From Todiramphus chloris collaris (Eukaryota > Chordata > Aves > Coraciiformes > Alcedinidae): a DNA stretch of 64,000 nt. Numbering within the stretch: position 1 is the first letter of the stretch; the number at the start of each line of letters is the position of its first letter. A program made the position numbers and the translations under genes. The stretch is taken from positions 13,155,913-13,219,912 of the forward strand of contig JANVCC010000030.1 of assembly GCA_025345505.1 (NCBI GenBank), given 5' to 3'. The notes below the pieces were generated by a model. That model searched no databases, was not told where the DNA came from, and worked only from the letters and a program-made list of their open reading frames with translations. Shown here in pieces: positions 39,431-49,000 of the stretch.

Positions 39431-39669
39431 CAGGGAAAGACTTCTGAGGTTTTAATGGTGAAACTTGATTCCAACCTCTTCTCTTTCCTGCCGGCAGGAT
39501 GAAGTTTCTCCCACCCTCTTCTTGGGCAATGCCAAGGACTGCAAAACAGCCCTTAAGTAATAGAAATGGTCTTTGAGCTCTGGCCTAAGAGCACCACTGA
39601 GATGTGGAAGGGCCTGTCTGTAAATGTCTCCTCTCTTTATGTCATCATGCATCTTGTTGTCTCTCTCAG

Positions 39670-39826
39670 TGGCCAGGAGGTACGGAAAGCCATGCTCTGG
39701 TTAGGAAAAACACCCGTGATTTTGCTAAATGGATTTCAAGCACTGAAGGATGCCCTGACTGGGCATGCAGAATAATTCTGTGAGAGACCCATGGCATCCT
39801 GGTTTAGGGCTGTTGCAGGTGGCCCC
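39670..39826 (+). pseudogene. CYP2 pseudogene exon 2
   Basis: After acceptor ctctctcag the sequence reads ARRYGK. One frame change later it reads MLWLGKTPVILLNGFQALKD, then ALTGHAE, a TAA stop (39773-39775), and on in the same frame FCERPMASWFRAVAGG. Reading resumes cleanly after the stop, which marks a point-mutated codon. The right edge is approximate. Confidence 0.88.
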
Positions 39827-40375
39827 CATGCTGCTGAAATATTTTCAGCAGAACAAGCTGTTCAGTGAATGTGATTTGGTACCATGACTGCATTTACTCT
39901 TAAGGCCTCTTCTGAAGACAAGCTGCTCTTGTCAGCAAGATGAATGCTGTAGAACCACTGCTGCACATCCTTCTTAAACGCTGGGCCCCAAGTGTACATT
40001 CAGCACACAAAACTAATGTGTTTCCCATTTATATACTTGCATAGCCTGGGCAACTCTTAGTTACTGAGCATGTTACTGAGCTATCTCAAGAAGTCTTTGC
40101 AGTAAAAGGTGTGAAACTGCAGAACTCAGAGTGTGCTGAGTGCGTGGTTCTAGGTAAAGGAGCAGAAAAGGAAAGACAGGCGTAAAACTTCCCACAAAAA
40201 GGATCAAATAGATGTGAAAAAACCAGCAGCAACACCTCTGATTCCACACATAAATGCTGCCAGGGATCTTTCCAAACTGATGGTCATAATCTTGGGACCA
40301 CTCCAATTTCACCACTCCTGCTTATGAGGATACCAGTTCCACACTTCTCCCCAGTCCTCCTCCATTTTTGTGCAG

Positions 40376-40514
40376 GCATCTTTGCCAATGGGCACATCTG
40401 GAAGCAGATGGTTCAGACTGATGACCCTGAGCTACCTGGGACTAGGGAAGAAAAGCCTGGAAGCCTTCCAGAAGGAAGTTTGCTGCCTAACCGAGGCCTT
40501 TGACAGAGAAAGAG
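40376..40514 (+). pseudogene. CYP2 pseudogene exon 3
   Basis: Starts after ttgtgcag and ends before gtgaga. It reads GIFANGHIWKQM, then after a frame change FRLMTLSYLGLGKKSLEAF and CLTEAFDRERG. The length of 139 bp is 11 short of the 150-bp norm, which agrees with the frameshift beside the WxxxR motif. The two arginines of that motif are lost. Confidence 0.9.
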
Positions 40515-40960
40515 GTGAGATACAGATCTGTATGTGGACAGGACATGGGCTGGTTCTCTTTATTCCCAGACCTGCTTTTTCTACTGTAAGTTGCAATTTC
40601 TGCAGTAGGCTCGATGGGAGGTTTGCACAGCTGATGCTTTCACAATTCATTCTGGATTTGGCTGGAGCAACAAGCCTGACTAATTGCTTTCATTCTAACC
40701 CTTTATGGGAGAAAGTAACAGATGAGAGACTCCTAAATTGTGCTGATTACGCACTTCTCTATAGGATGGAATCTTTCCCTCACTCATTATAAAGGTGCCT
40801 GGAGAACGATCTCCCAGTTAGACTCCTGCATCTTGATTCCTGCAGGCTCAGCTGTTTGTGTAATCCCATGCAAATCAAGAGCAGCCTGGACAGAAGCTCA
40901 GTGTAACAAAGGGTCAGAGTCTATACAAGAAGTTAATGATGCAGCTTTCTCTGTGTGTAG

Positions 40961-41030
40961 GCATGGATCTGTCTGTCCCAATCCCTTTTACCAACAACAA
41001 CGCGATTGCTGATGAGCTTTTTGGATATTG
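40961..41030 (+). pseudogene. Possible CYP2 pseudogene exon 4 start
   Basis: Follows an acceptor-like ctgtgtgtag and reads GMDLSVPIPFTNNNAIADEL then FG. This sits in the expected place and loosely follows the family pattern (...DPxFPxxNxVxNVIC..FG). Similarity ends after FG. Weak call. Confidence 0.4.
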
Positions 41031-41877
41031 CTCCTTTACAGAGGCTCCCGGGCCATGGCAGAATTCCAAGGCACCTCCTGGCCTTGAGTGAGCAAGGACA
41101 GACCTGTTCCCTGTAACTGCTTCAAAGCCTGCGAGCATCCCTCGGTGAGCCAGGGCATGAAATAGTCGTTCTCTGCCAATGTGCAGAGAGGAAGAAGAGC
41201 TCTTAAATAAAGACTGAACTCTGCTAAAACCAGCACTCACTTCTGTCCCCTTCTTGCTCAGTAATGATCCCTCTGCAACCATTCCTGGCTTGCTTTGACT
41301 ACAGGCCCATCAACCCTCCCCTCACTGTGCTCTTCAGAGAGACTGATCTGACTTCACTGTGATATACTCAGTATCGAGTTTGCCCTGGGGTCAAAATCAG
41401 GTTCTTCCTCTTGGTTTGTGCCTTGAAGGGTTTTGTAATAGCCACGATTTCCTGTGTTAGTCTGGGCTGCAAGAACCATCCAGAAAAAAAACAGGACAAG
41501 TTAACATGGTTGTGGCTTTGAGAACTACAGCCATGTGTTGGCTCAAGATTTAGGAGGGAACAGGTCATTTGGGAAAAACTTCACTTAGAAAACATAAGAA
41601 AAAATATATTTGAGGGCATTTAATTCCCCCAAATCTGAAAGTTCCTAGGGGAGAGTCAGCAATCTGGAAAGTTAGCCATGTGGTAATAGTCATCCTTTGC
41701 ATGCTTCTTCACTCCAAGTTATGTGGTTTTTTTTTTTTTTAATTAAGTGGCCATTCACTTCCTGTCATCAGAGAAGTAGTACATCTGGATCACAGCAACG
41801 GAGAGGCTGGGACCATTCAAGCTTTAAATGCGCTGTGAAGCCAAAAACCATGGTGTTCCTTGTGCTTTGATTTCCAG

Positions 41878-42049
41878 GAACAGCTCCAGGACAGTTTCCG
41901 AAGCACTATGCTAATGAGACTGCTGGTGGCACTGACACACTTGCAGGATCTGTGAACACTTATTAAGGATGAGATCAGGAACAACCAGAGCTGGATGCCT
42001 GCGGAGCCACAGAACTTCATTGATGCATACCTAGCTCGGATGTTAAAGG
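41878..42049 (+). pseudogene. CYP2 pseudogene exon 5
   Basis: The 3' half is clear: TLIKDEIRNNQSWMPAEPQ then NFIDAYLARMLK, matching the CYP2 exon 5 tail. Just upstream in this frame is TGA (41953-41955), and the earlier part (APGQFPKHYANE) is in another frame. A normal GT donor after the final Lys is absent ('ttaaaggcagtt'). Confidence 0.85.
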
Positions 42050-42442
42050 CAGTTGTCTCTTGTGCAGCTGCAACATCTTTAAAATGCTTGTAGTTAAGAT
42101 ATTTCCAGCTGTGCTCCTACTTCCTTCTCCTCCTTTTCTCTCTGGGAGACTCTTGGGATTTTTCTTTCTTTGAATTCAATCTCAAAAGCAAAATACTTTG
42201 TGAAGGTACGGAGGCTGTTCCTTGGCAGTCACCACAGAGAGAGCAATGTTCCACCCTAGGCTGAAAGAAAGCTTATTCTACTCTGTCTTCAAGAGTATTT
42301 TTTTAAGCAGAGCCACATGGCTGCTGTCTTACCAGCTTAAGGAACTCCGAATGGACACTATGAGGCAAAAAAGCCCTGCTGCTGGAACTTTGCAGGGCTA
42401 TTAAAACAGTCTTGAGTGTCGTTGTCTGCCTCATATCTGTAG

Positions 42443-42583
42443 GCAAAGGGTGACCCAGTTTCTATGTTCAGGGAGCCCAACATGGTGCAAATGGTCACAG
42501 ATCTCTTTGTAGCGAGCTCACACACCACCGCTATCTATCACTTTACGCTGAGCTCTCCACGATGGTGTATCTGGAAGTGCAAG
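42443..42583 (+). pseudogene. CYP2 pseudogene exon 6
   Basis: Between tatctgtag and gtgaga. It reads AKGDPVSMFREPNMVQMVTD then LFVASSHTT, and after a 1-bp frame change TMVYLEVQ. The 141-bp length is one less than the normal 142. The AGxET core has become ASSHTT, so the acidic residue is lost. Confidence 0.88.
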
Positions 42584-42764
42584 GTGAGAAATGTGTGTAT
42601 CTGCACTCACACGTGTCACTGCCCTTGGTTGTGGCAGGGGAACGGGCAAAATGCAGGTGACTCAGCTGCCCTAATCCTGCAGTGTGAAGTGTCCTGGGAA
42701 TTTTGAGTTTCTGCAGAGTCCACACATCACCTGAATACTCATTATCAGTCCCTGTATTCCGCAG

Positions 42765-42883
42765 AACAAGTCCAGGAAGAGTTGGGCGCTGTCATCAGTC
42801 CCTCCTGTGGCACTGGATCTAAGGACTGAGCGATACTGCCACAGCCTGCTGCAGCTCTACACTGGATTCCACACTCCACCAGC
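42765..42883 (+). pseudogene. CYP2 pseudogene exon 7 (shortened)
   Basis: Begins EQVQEELGAVISPS after tattccgcag. TGA follows TGSKD, and then the same frame reads ILPQPAAALHWIP, which aligns with the family's MPYTNAVLHEIQ. ExxR is destroyed. A donor-like gtaagt at 42884 ends it about 69 bp early. Confidence 0.8.
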
Positions 42884-43725
42884 GTAAGTGCGACGGGTTG
42901 GCGTGCACTCAGGATGCCGCACTGCAAGTCGTGCCACTAAGCTTTGGGGACAGTCCTTAGACAAAGCAGAGCTGGGTAACAGGTCCCGCTCACCGATTTA
43001 AACACCACATGTTGTGCTTATATTGTGTCCCAGGCTGCAAAGCTACCCAAAGGTGAGTTTGGACAACTCGTGGGGAATTCTTCCCTGTGAATAGGCTGCT
43101 GGATGTTCTATGATATGAATAATGCTGTAACTCAGTTTCCTCCTCCTTTTGCACAGATGTGACTTTCACCATTTTTCTACACAGGATTTCAGGAGTCAGA
43201 TCAGTATACAGATACCAGTGTAAGGACCTTTGGCTTCCTTTAAACTGGTACAATATAAAAGCCACAGAATTTCTAGAAAAAAAATACAGTGTCTGTATCT
43301 GCAATTTACTTTAGACTTTAAATTCAAATCCAGCTTCATGTACGTGGTCTTCCCAATGGATGAGACCTATGTGGCTTTGGGGGAAGATATTTTTGAGAAA
43401 ATCAAGATCAAAGTCAGGGTTCTTGACCAGTGTAAAGCCTTCAGATCAGTGGTGTTTAGTCATTGTTTTTTTCCCCCCCATGTTTCTGATTACTGTAATT
43501 ACTGCATCCTTTGGTACACTAAAATAAATCTTTAAGAGTGTCTAATAATTTCTAAGTAAGCTATTCTGTAGGAGATAGAGCAGCATGACCCTGTTTCTGA
43601 CCCCATCATAATTAGTTGCTTCTTGCACTGGGCAATTTCAAGAGAGCAATTGATATCTTGGCAATTTAAGTAATTAGTTTTTGACTGTATGAAAAAGATC
43701 CTTGTCTGCTCATTTTGTCTTTCAG

Positions 43726-43869
43726 TGGGACACCTTAATTTCCTCAACTTATTTTCTGTCCTCTATGATCAGGAGCAGTGGGAGAGTCCGTGAGAGTTTA
43801 ACCCTGGTCGTTTCCCAGACAAGGATGAAGGCTTTGTGAACAGAGAAGCCTTTATGCTGTTTTCTGCAG
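43726..43869 (+). pseudogene. CYP2 pseudogene exon 8
   Basis: Between gtctttcag and gtaaga. It reads SVLYDQEQWESP, TGA, then EFNPGRFPDKDEGFVNREAF and MLFSAG. The stop probably arose from a CGA codon (R/K position of the family). The first half of the heme loop (FSAG) is preserved. Confidence 0.92.
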
Positions 43870-44761
43870 GTAAGAGCAATCCTCAGTGTTGCACCCAGCT
43901 GTCCTACTCTTTCACAGGCCAAGGCTTTATTAACATCTGATCTTCTGCCACAAACACCTTTATTCATTCCTATAATAAAGTTTAGGTAGAAAAAGAAAAA
44001 TGCTGGTGGTGGTGGTTTTGGAGACCTGCTGCAACTTCACCTTCTTGAGGAAAAGAAGCTAAGACCAGCTGGTGCCTGAAACTCTCCATGAAATGCAACT
44101 GTGGTAATAAGGTAGATTGTCCTGGGGGAAAACAAGGGCTGACTGAAGCTCCTTCAGAAGGCAGGGGTTGCAAACCTTTTTGCTAATTAAGAAGTGGCTC
44201 CTGGAAGTTATTAGAATTCTTATAATAATATTGACATCAGCAAAGACTAAAGATGACAGCAGAGGAAGCTGCACATGAGGTTTGCCTATGAACACGTCTC
44301 CACAGTAGCTTGTATAACACATCCTTTTTGAAATACCTTCATAACTTGCCGGTCTTCGGAGCACAAAGATCCCGTTTATGTGTAACTGCAATCAACTAGG
44401 AAACTCTTTATGAGTTTTTAAACTACTTCTGCTAGTATTTATTTCTAAATAATTTTCTACATCTTCTAAGATTCTGAACACAGGTTTGAGCCCATAAAAC
44501 AAAAGTATGGGAATTCCAGTGGCAAGGGTATTTAGCCTTGGACTTGGGAGACCCTGTTTCCCCATTCTGACATGCTTCATGATTTCAGGCAGGTTGCCGA
44601 GACATCCATTGTCTTTGCTTCCCAATAGTAAGGCAGAAACACTGACATTGCATTACCAGGATTCTTGATGATAAACGCATTTCAGACTCTGTAGTAACAG
44701 AGGATGTGTAGTACCTTACCTATGTTGAATACCCTCTTTATTTTTCATTTTCCTGACCCAC

Positions 44762-44924
44762 AGGCTGTGGATTTTCTCTGACTCCACATCACAAACTGGT
44801 GGAGACACTACTTCAGTCAGAAATCCACTTACCACTTCTGACAGCAGAAATTACTCGTCAGAGGTTTGAAAAATACTATGAGAAGATTCTGTGCTCACAG
44901 GGTAACCTGGGAATGGATTCATAA
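44762..44924 (+). other. Open exon-like segment where CYP2 exon 9 should be
   Basis: Follows a strong acceptor (cattttcctgacccacag), is in phase with exon 8 and stays open for about 54 codons to TAA at 44922-44924. The product (FSLTPHHKLVETLLQSE, then ITRQRFEKYYEK) lacks CxG and all other exon 9 features, so it is not a normal P450 end. Origin unknown. Confidence 0.35.
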
Positions 44925-45049
44925 AGTGTCAGAAGATGCTGCAGGAGGGGCCACCTCCCCTGCCTCTAGAAACCGTTCGTGCCCACCTATGAACACTCCA
45001 AGCACTGCAGGCTCTTCACTAGTGTAGTACTTTCTCCTCTCCCCTTCCC

Positions 45050-46080
45050 TGGACCCTGTCCGGGTCTCAGGCCGTGCTGGGGAAACAGTGTCAACCCGCA
45101 CAGCAAGGGGCTGTCGGTCTGCGCAGACCGGCTGGCGGGAGGAGCGAAGGCTGCCGTGGGGGCCGCGGTCCCGCCACACCAGCACCCGGGCAGCGCCACT
45201 GAGGGGAAAGAAGGGCCGGGGCTTCCCTGTCACCGCAGGGCGTAAGCCGGGCAGGCTCCTCAAACCGTATGTACCCGAGACAAACAAGCACTGCGAATGA
45301 AATGCCGGGACTGCCGGTCCCGCTACCGAGCGAGGGGCCAGCCCGCACCTCAAGGTGCTTTCCCGCCTCTCGCCACGCCCAACATGGCGCCTCTGCCCGC
45401 CCGCCGCACTCAAGATGCCAGGCGCCCCACAGCAGGGACCCCGCCGGCGTCCGCACCCAAATGGCAGCCGGCAGCGTCCTTTGTCCCCTTCCCTGCGTTC
45501 CTTCCGCCGTGCGCCGTGCTCATGGCTCCGGGGGGAAGCGAGGGGAGGCTGCGGCCCCGCCGCCGGAAGCGGCGGAAGGCTGTGGAGGGAGGACCCGGGG
45601 AGAGGAAGTCGCTGAGGTGGACGGAGGTGGCGGCAGCGAGCGACGATGAACAACAAATTCGACGCGTGAGTCGGCGGCGCGGCCCCTTCCCTCCCCCCTC
45701 CCCCGTCCCCAGCGCTGCGGGGGGCTGCGCGGCCCCGCTGCCAGCCGGCGGCTCCCCTCTGCCGCCACGGCGCTGGCCCAGCGAGGCGCCATGAGTCACG
45801 GGGCCGCGCATAGCCCCGTCCCTCCCCCGGAGCCCAGCCCGGCCCCGCTGGGGAGCTGCCGCCGGGCTCTGGGGGGAGGCGGCCCGAGGCGGGGGGCGGC
45901 GGTCCGGCGGCACAGGCCTCTGCTCGCGGCGGGCATCCCTCGGCGCGCTGCGCTGCGGGGCGGGCAGAGGGACCCGAGGGGTGCTGGGTGCTGGCGGCGG
46001 TGTCTGCGCCCTGAGGGGCTGCCTCTGCCCGCCGTGGGCAGCCGCCGGGGAGACAGGCGGCAGAGTTACAGGGACGGGTC
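45050..46080 (+). promoter_or_regulatory. EIF4E2: CpG-island promoter of EIF4E2
   Basis: About 1 kb, strongly GC- and CpG-rich against AT-rich surroundings, spanning the first coding exon. No TATA box is seen near the start. Candidate sites are a YY1-like aacatggcgcc near 45380 and paired ETS-type sites (ccggaag at 45563, gcggaagg at 45572) about 80 bp before the ATG. This is typical of a housekeeping gene. The transcription start itself cannot be placed. The long open frames on both strands here are a by-product of high GC. Confidence 0.85.
45646..45665 (+). CDS. EIF4E2: EIF4E2 coding exon 1
   Basis: ATG plus MNNKFDA up to phase 2, followed by donor gtgagt. The ATG context is gcgacgatga. 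It lies inside the CpG island. Confidence 0.95.
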
Positions 46081-49000
46081 TTCCTGTTCGCCTCCTCAGG
46101 AGTTAGGGGTCCTCAAAACAGCTGGGGTTTTCTGTGGCAGATCAGTATCTAGTGCGAGCTGATGGAGTTTGTTCTAAAAAAGTCATTTTGTTGCTCACTT
46201 TTGCTTAAAAGTGCCTGCCTAAGATGGCTGTGACGAGCTCTGGACATGCAAAGTAGTAGAATTTTTTTCTGTGTGGGCTGTCAGGTGTGGATTTCCAAAT
46301 GCTGATGGCCCTTGTACCACAGAGGAGCTTAGAAGCCGAGACTACTGGGGCTTGGCATGAACATTCTCAGCTGTCCGATCTAAGGCTCACTTTCTTTGTT
46401 CTTTTTATCAGATTGAAAGATGACGATAGCGGAGACCATGACCAGAATGAGGAGAGTAACACACAGAAAGACAGTGAGAAGGAAAAGAATGATCGCGAGA
46501 AACCACAGAGTACTACCAAGAGGAAGGTACAGTGCTGGCATCTGCATTCCATCGCTCAGGCGTGATGTGGGAGTGCTAGAGAGTGAGTCCTCAGATCAGG
46601 GATAAGAAAGGCATGTCTTGGTGGGCTGCGGTCACTTAATGCACTGCTACTGTTGTAATGAAGACAGAGAGGCTATGTTAGCATCTGGATAATTTGCTGT
46701 AGCTTTTGAAGGTATATAATCTGAGGGTTGAAAGCTCCCCTCGTAAATGCAGCTAGTACTCTGCCAGGCTTTTGAATAGAAATAACCAATAAAGTTTTAC
46801 TTTCCACAACATTTTTTTTTTTGGAAGAGAGTGTGGGAGGAGGACTGATTGACGGGGGAGCAGTGGCTTGCTGTTGGCTTACCAGGCTGTGTTTGTGCTG
46901 CTGTTGAAATAATTTAAAATGGGTCTCTGTATGTGTAGTGTAGCCTAGTTAAGAAAGCATATATCTGTCCTATTTTGTTGTTTTTCTTTAAATCTTGTAC
47001 TTATTCTGTCTAGAGTAATAAAATCCTTATAAACTTCCCATAGGAAAAAAACGTAAGCCCTACAAACTCCTGTAACAATACCAAGTGATACAAGATAAAG
47101 GCTTTTTGATTTGGGTTTGGGTTTTTTTTCCCTGACAGTTTTGACTCTTGGGTAATGTGTTCTCATTAGCCTCTTTTATGCCCATAAGAAGCCTTTTTTA
47201 ATCAGAAATGGGTATTTTTGGATATTGAAAAACGATTGCTGCCCACTGCTAGCCATAGGTTCTGCCAAAGCTGACATAACGAGTTCTAGAACTAATCCTC
47301 CCAGAGTGTTGGGGTGTTGGTTGCTTGAGGGAGTTGGTGTCACCAAAGAGTTATAATTGCTTTTGAATCATGATTTAATGTAAATGGATTTTTTTTCTTC
47401 CCAGAGAAGGAGCATGTCAAGTTAAAACTCGCATTGCCCTTTTTAGTTTGTCTTTTACCCTTTGAGACAGGCACGGTTAAAGACTAAAGGGATATTTAGG
47501 AGCACTGCCTCTAATAGTTAAGAGGGTTGCTTTTTTCCTAATGCTCTCCTGAGCTTAAGTTATTTCCTTAGCCATCCCTGCACTGCACATGTCTAATAGT
47601 CTTTGAAATAGTCAGCTGGTCCATTTCAGACAATTAACAGAGAAAAATGAGGCTCAGTTGCTTATTTTCTAGTCTGTGAGGGCAGGAACATGCAGACTTC
47701 TGATGCTGTGAATGTGATTTTTCCCATTCCCCTTTTAGAGGAGCGTTTAAGGGGTAAGCAAGCGTTTCTGTTCTGCAGGCTGTTGTCCCAGGGCCGGCTG
47801 AGCACCCCCTGCAGTATAATTACACCTTCTGGTACTCCAGACGAACACCCGGGAGGCCCACCAGCTCCCAGAGTTACGAACAGAACATCAAGCAGATTGG
47901 CACCTTTGCCTCCGTGAGTATATCCCTGTTGTCCTGGTGTGACGTGGGCATGGCCTGGTCATCACGGCTGGCTTCCTCCCCGCGTGCTCCATGTGTGCAC
48001 AGGCAGGCTGTGCTCTTGCTCTCAGGAAAAGGGGAGAGTGAGCCATTTGCCAGGACTTACACATGAGTTTTTGAATTACCTACAGCAGGTGACGTGTTTT
48101 AAGCAGTTCTCCTCTGCTCAGTGCTAGACATCTGTGCCTGCAGTAATAGTGGTAGCTGGAATAATAACAGAAAATGGAAAGAACCCCCATGTAGCTTAAA
48201 TCTGCTCACTGGAGCAGAGCTTCACAGGTAAGCAAGAGAAGAAAGGAGCAGCTTTTCTGGATGCAGCATAGGTGTGAGGCAAAGACTGTACAGTCCCACA
48301 CATGCACTTCGCCCCTGCTCATGTTTCACAGAATCACAGAATGTTAGGGGTTGGAAGGGACCTGGAAAGATCATCTAGTCCAACCGCCCTGCTAGAGCAG
48401 GACCATCTTGAGCGGGACACAGAATGTTTGTTTCCACCACAAAGACCCTGTTTGGAACAAGCCTCTGGTGTGCTGCAGGTACAAGCAGCGGGTGACCTGT
48501 TGCTTGTCTGGAAGTGATGACTGAGGTGCAGTTTGGTGTTGCAGTGAGCTTCATTAAACAGCAAGCTGCTTTCCCTTTCCGCTCTTCGTGGTTGGTTATT
48601 CCTGGGATAAATTGAGCATATCGTGGAAAGGCAGTGTTGGGCTGTTGCATGATACTGGCATTTTAGAGCCATCATTAAGACCCCAAGATACACAGGCAAA
48701 ACGTGTTTCTGTTGTACAATAGTTGTGGGGTTTTTTTTGGTTTTTCTTTTTGTTTTATTATTTGTTTTTGGTTTTGTTTGGTTTTTTTTAATTTATTTTT
48801 GAGTATTTGTCCAGATTTTCCAGGCTCCCTTGCAAATGTTAATTTTGTCTACCAGTCAATCTCTATCTTCTATAATGTGAGCATTTGTAAAAATATGCCC
48901 TTATCCTTTCTGGAGGCTGTAAAACTATGCCTGTCCAAGCAGCTCAGTAGTGGTGTTGTATCCCCACAGGATGAGAGTAGGAAGAGTAGCTCCAAGCCTA

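Larger units (their letters stand above)
39670..43869 (+). pseudogene. CYP2 family pseudogene, exons 2-8
   Basis: A second CYP2 copy in the same orientation as the intact gene, in the order exon 2, 3, (4), 5, 6, 7, 8. Each recognisable piece has at least one lesion. Exon 2 has a frameshift and TAA. Exon 3 is 139 bp instead of 150. Exon 5 has frameshifts and TGA. Exon 6 is 141 bp instead of 142. Exon 7 has TGA and is short. Exon 8 has TGA. Many splice sites survive, so inactivation probably came by point decay after a genomic tandem duplication and not by retroposition. No exon 1 was recognised upstream, and no exon 9 with the heme cysteine downstream. It cannot make a working P450. The sequence is a distinct paralogue of the gene at 28-13282, not a recent copy. 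Confidence 0.9.

Noticed and set aside
43230..43535. 101-codon plus frame between pseudogene exons 7 and 8
   Set aside because: No P450 similarity, no splice borders; AT-rich intronic sequence.
44919..45656. 245-codon minus-strand open frame over the EIF4E2 promoter
   Set aside because: It lies in the CpG island, where stop codons are rare on every frame; Arg/Pro/Ala/Gly-rich with no domain, and overlapping frames on both strands are equally open.
45297..45794. 165-codon plus-strand frame across EIF4E2 exon 1
   Set aside because: It runs in a different frame from the true start MNNKFDA and owes its length to GC content.
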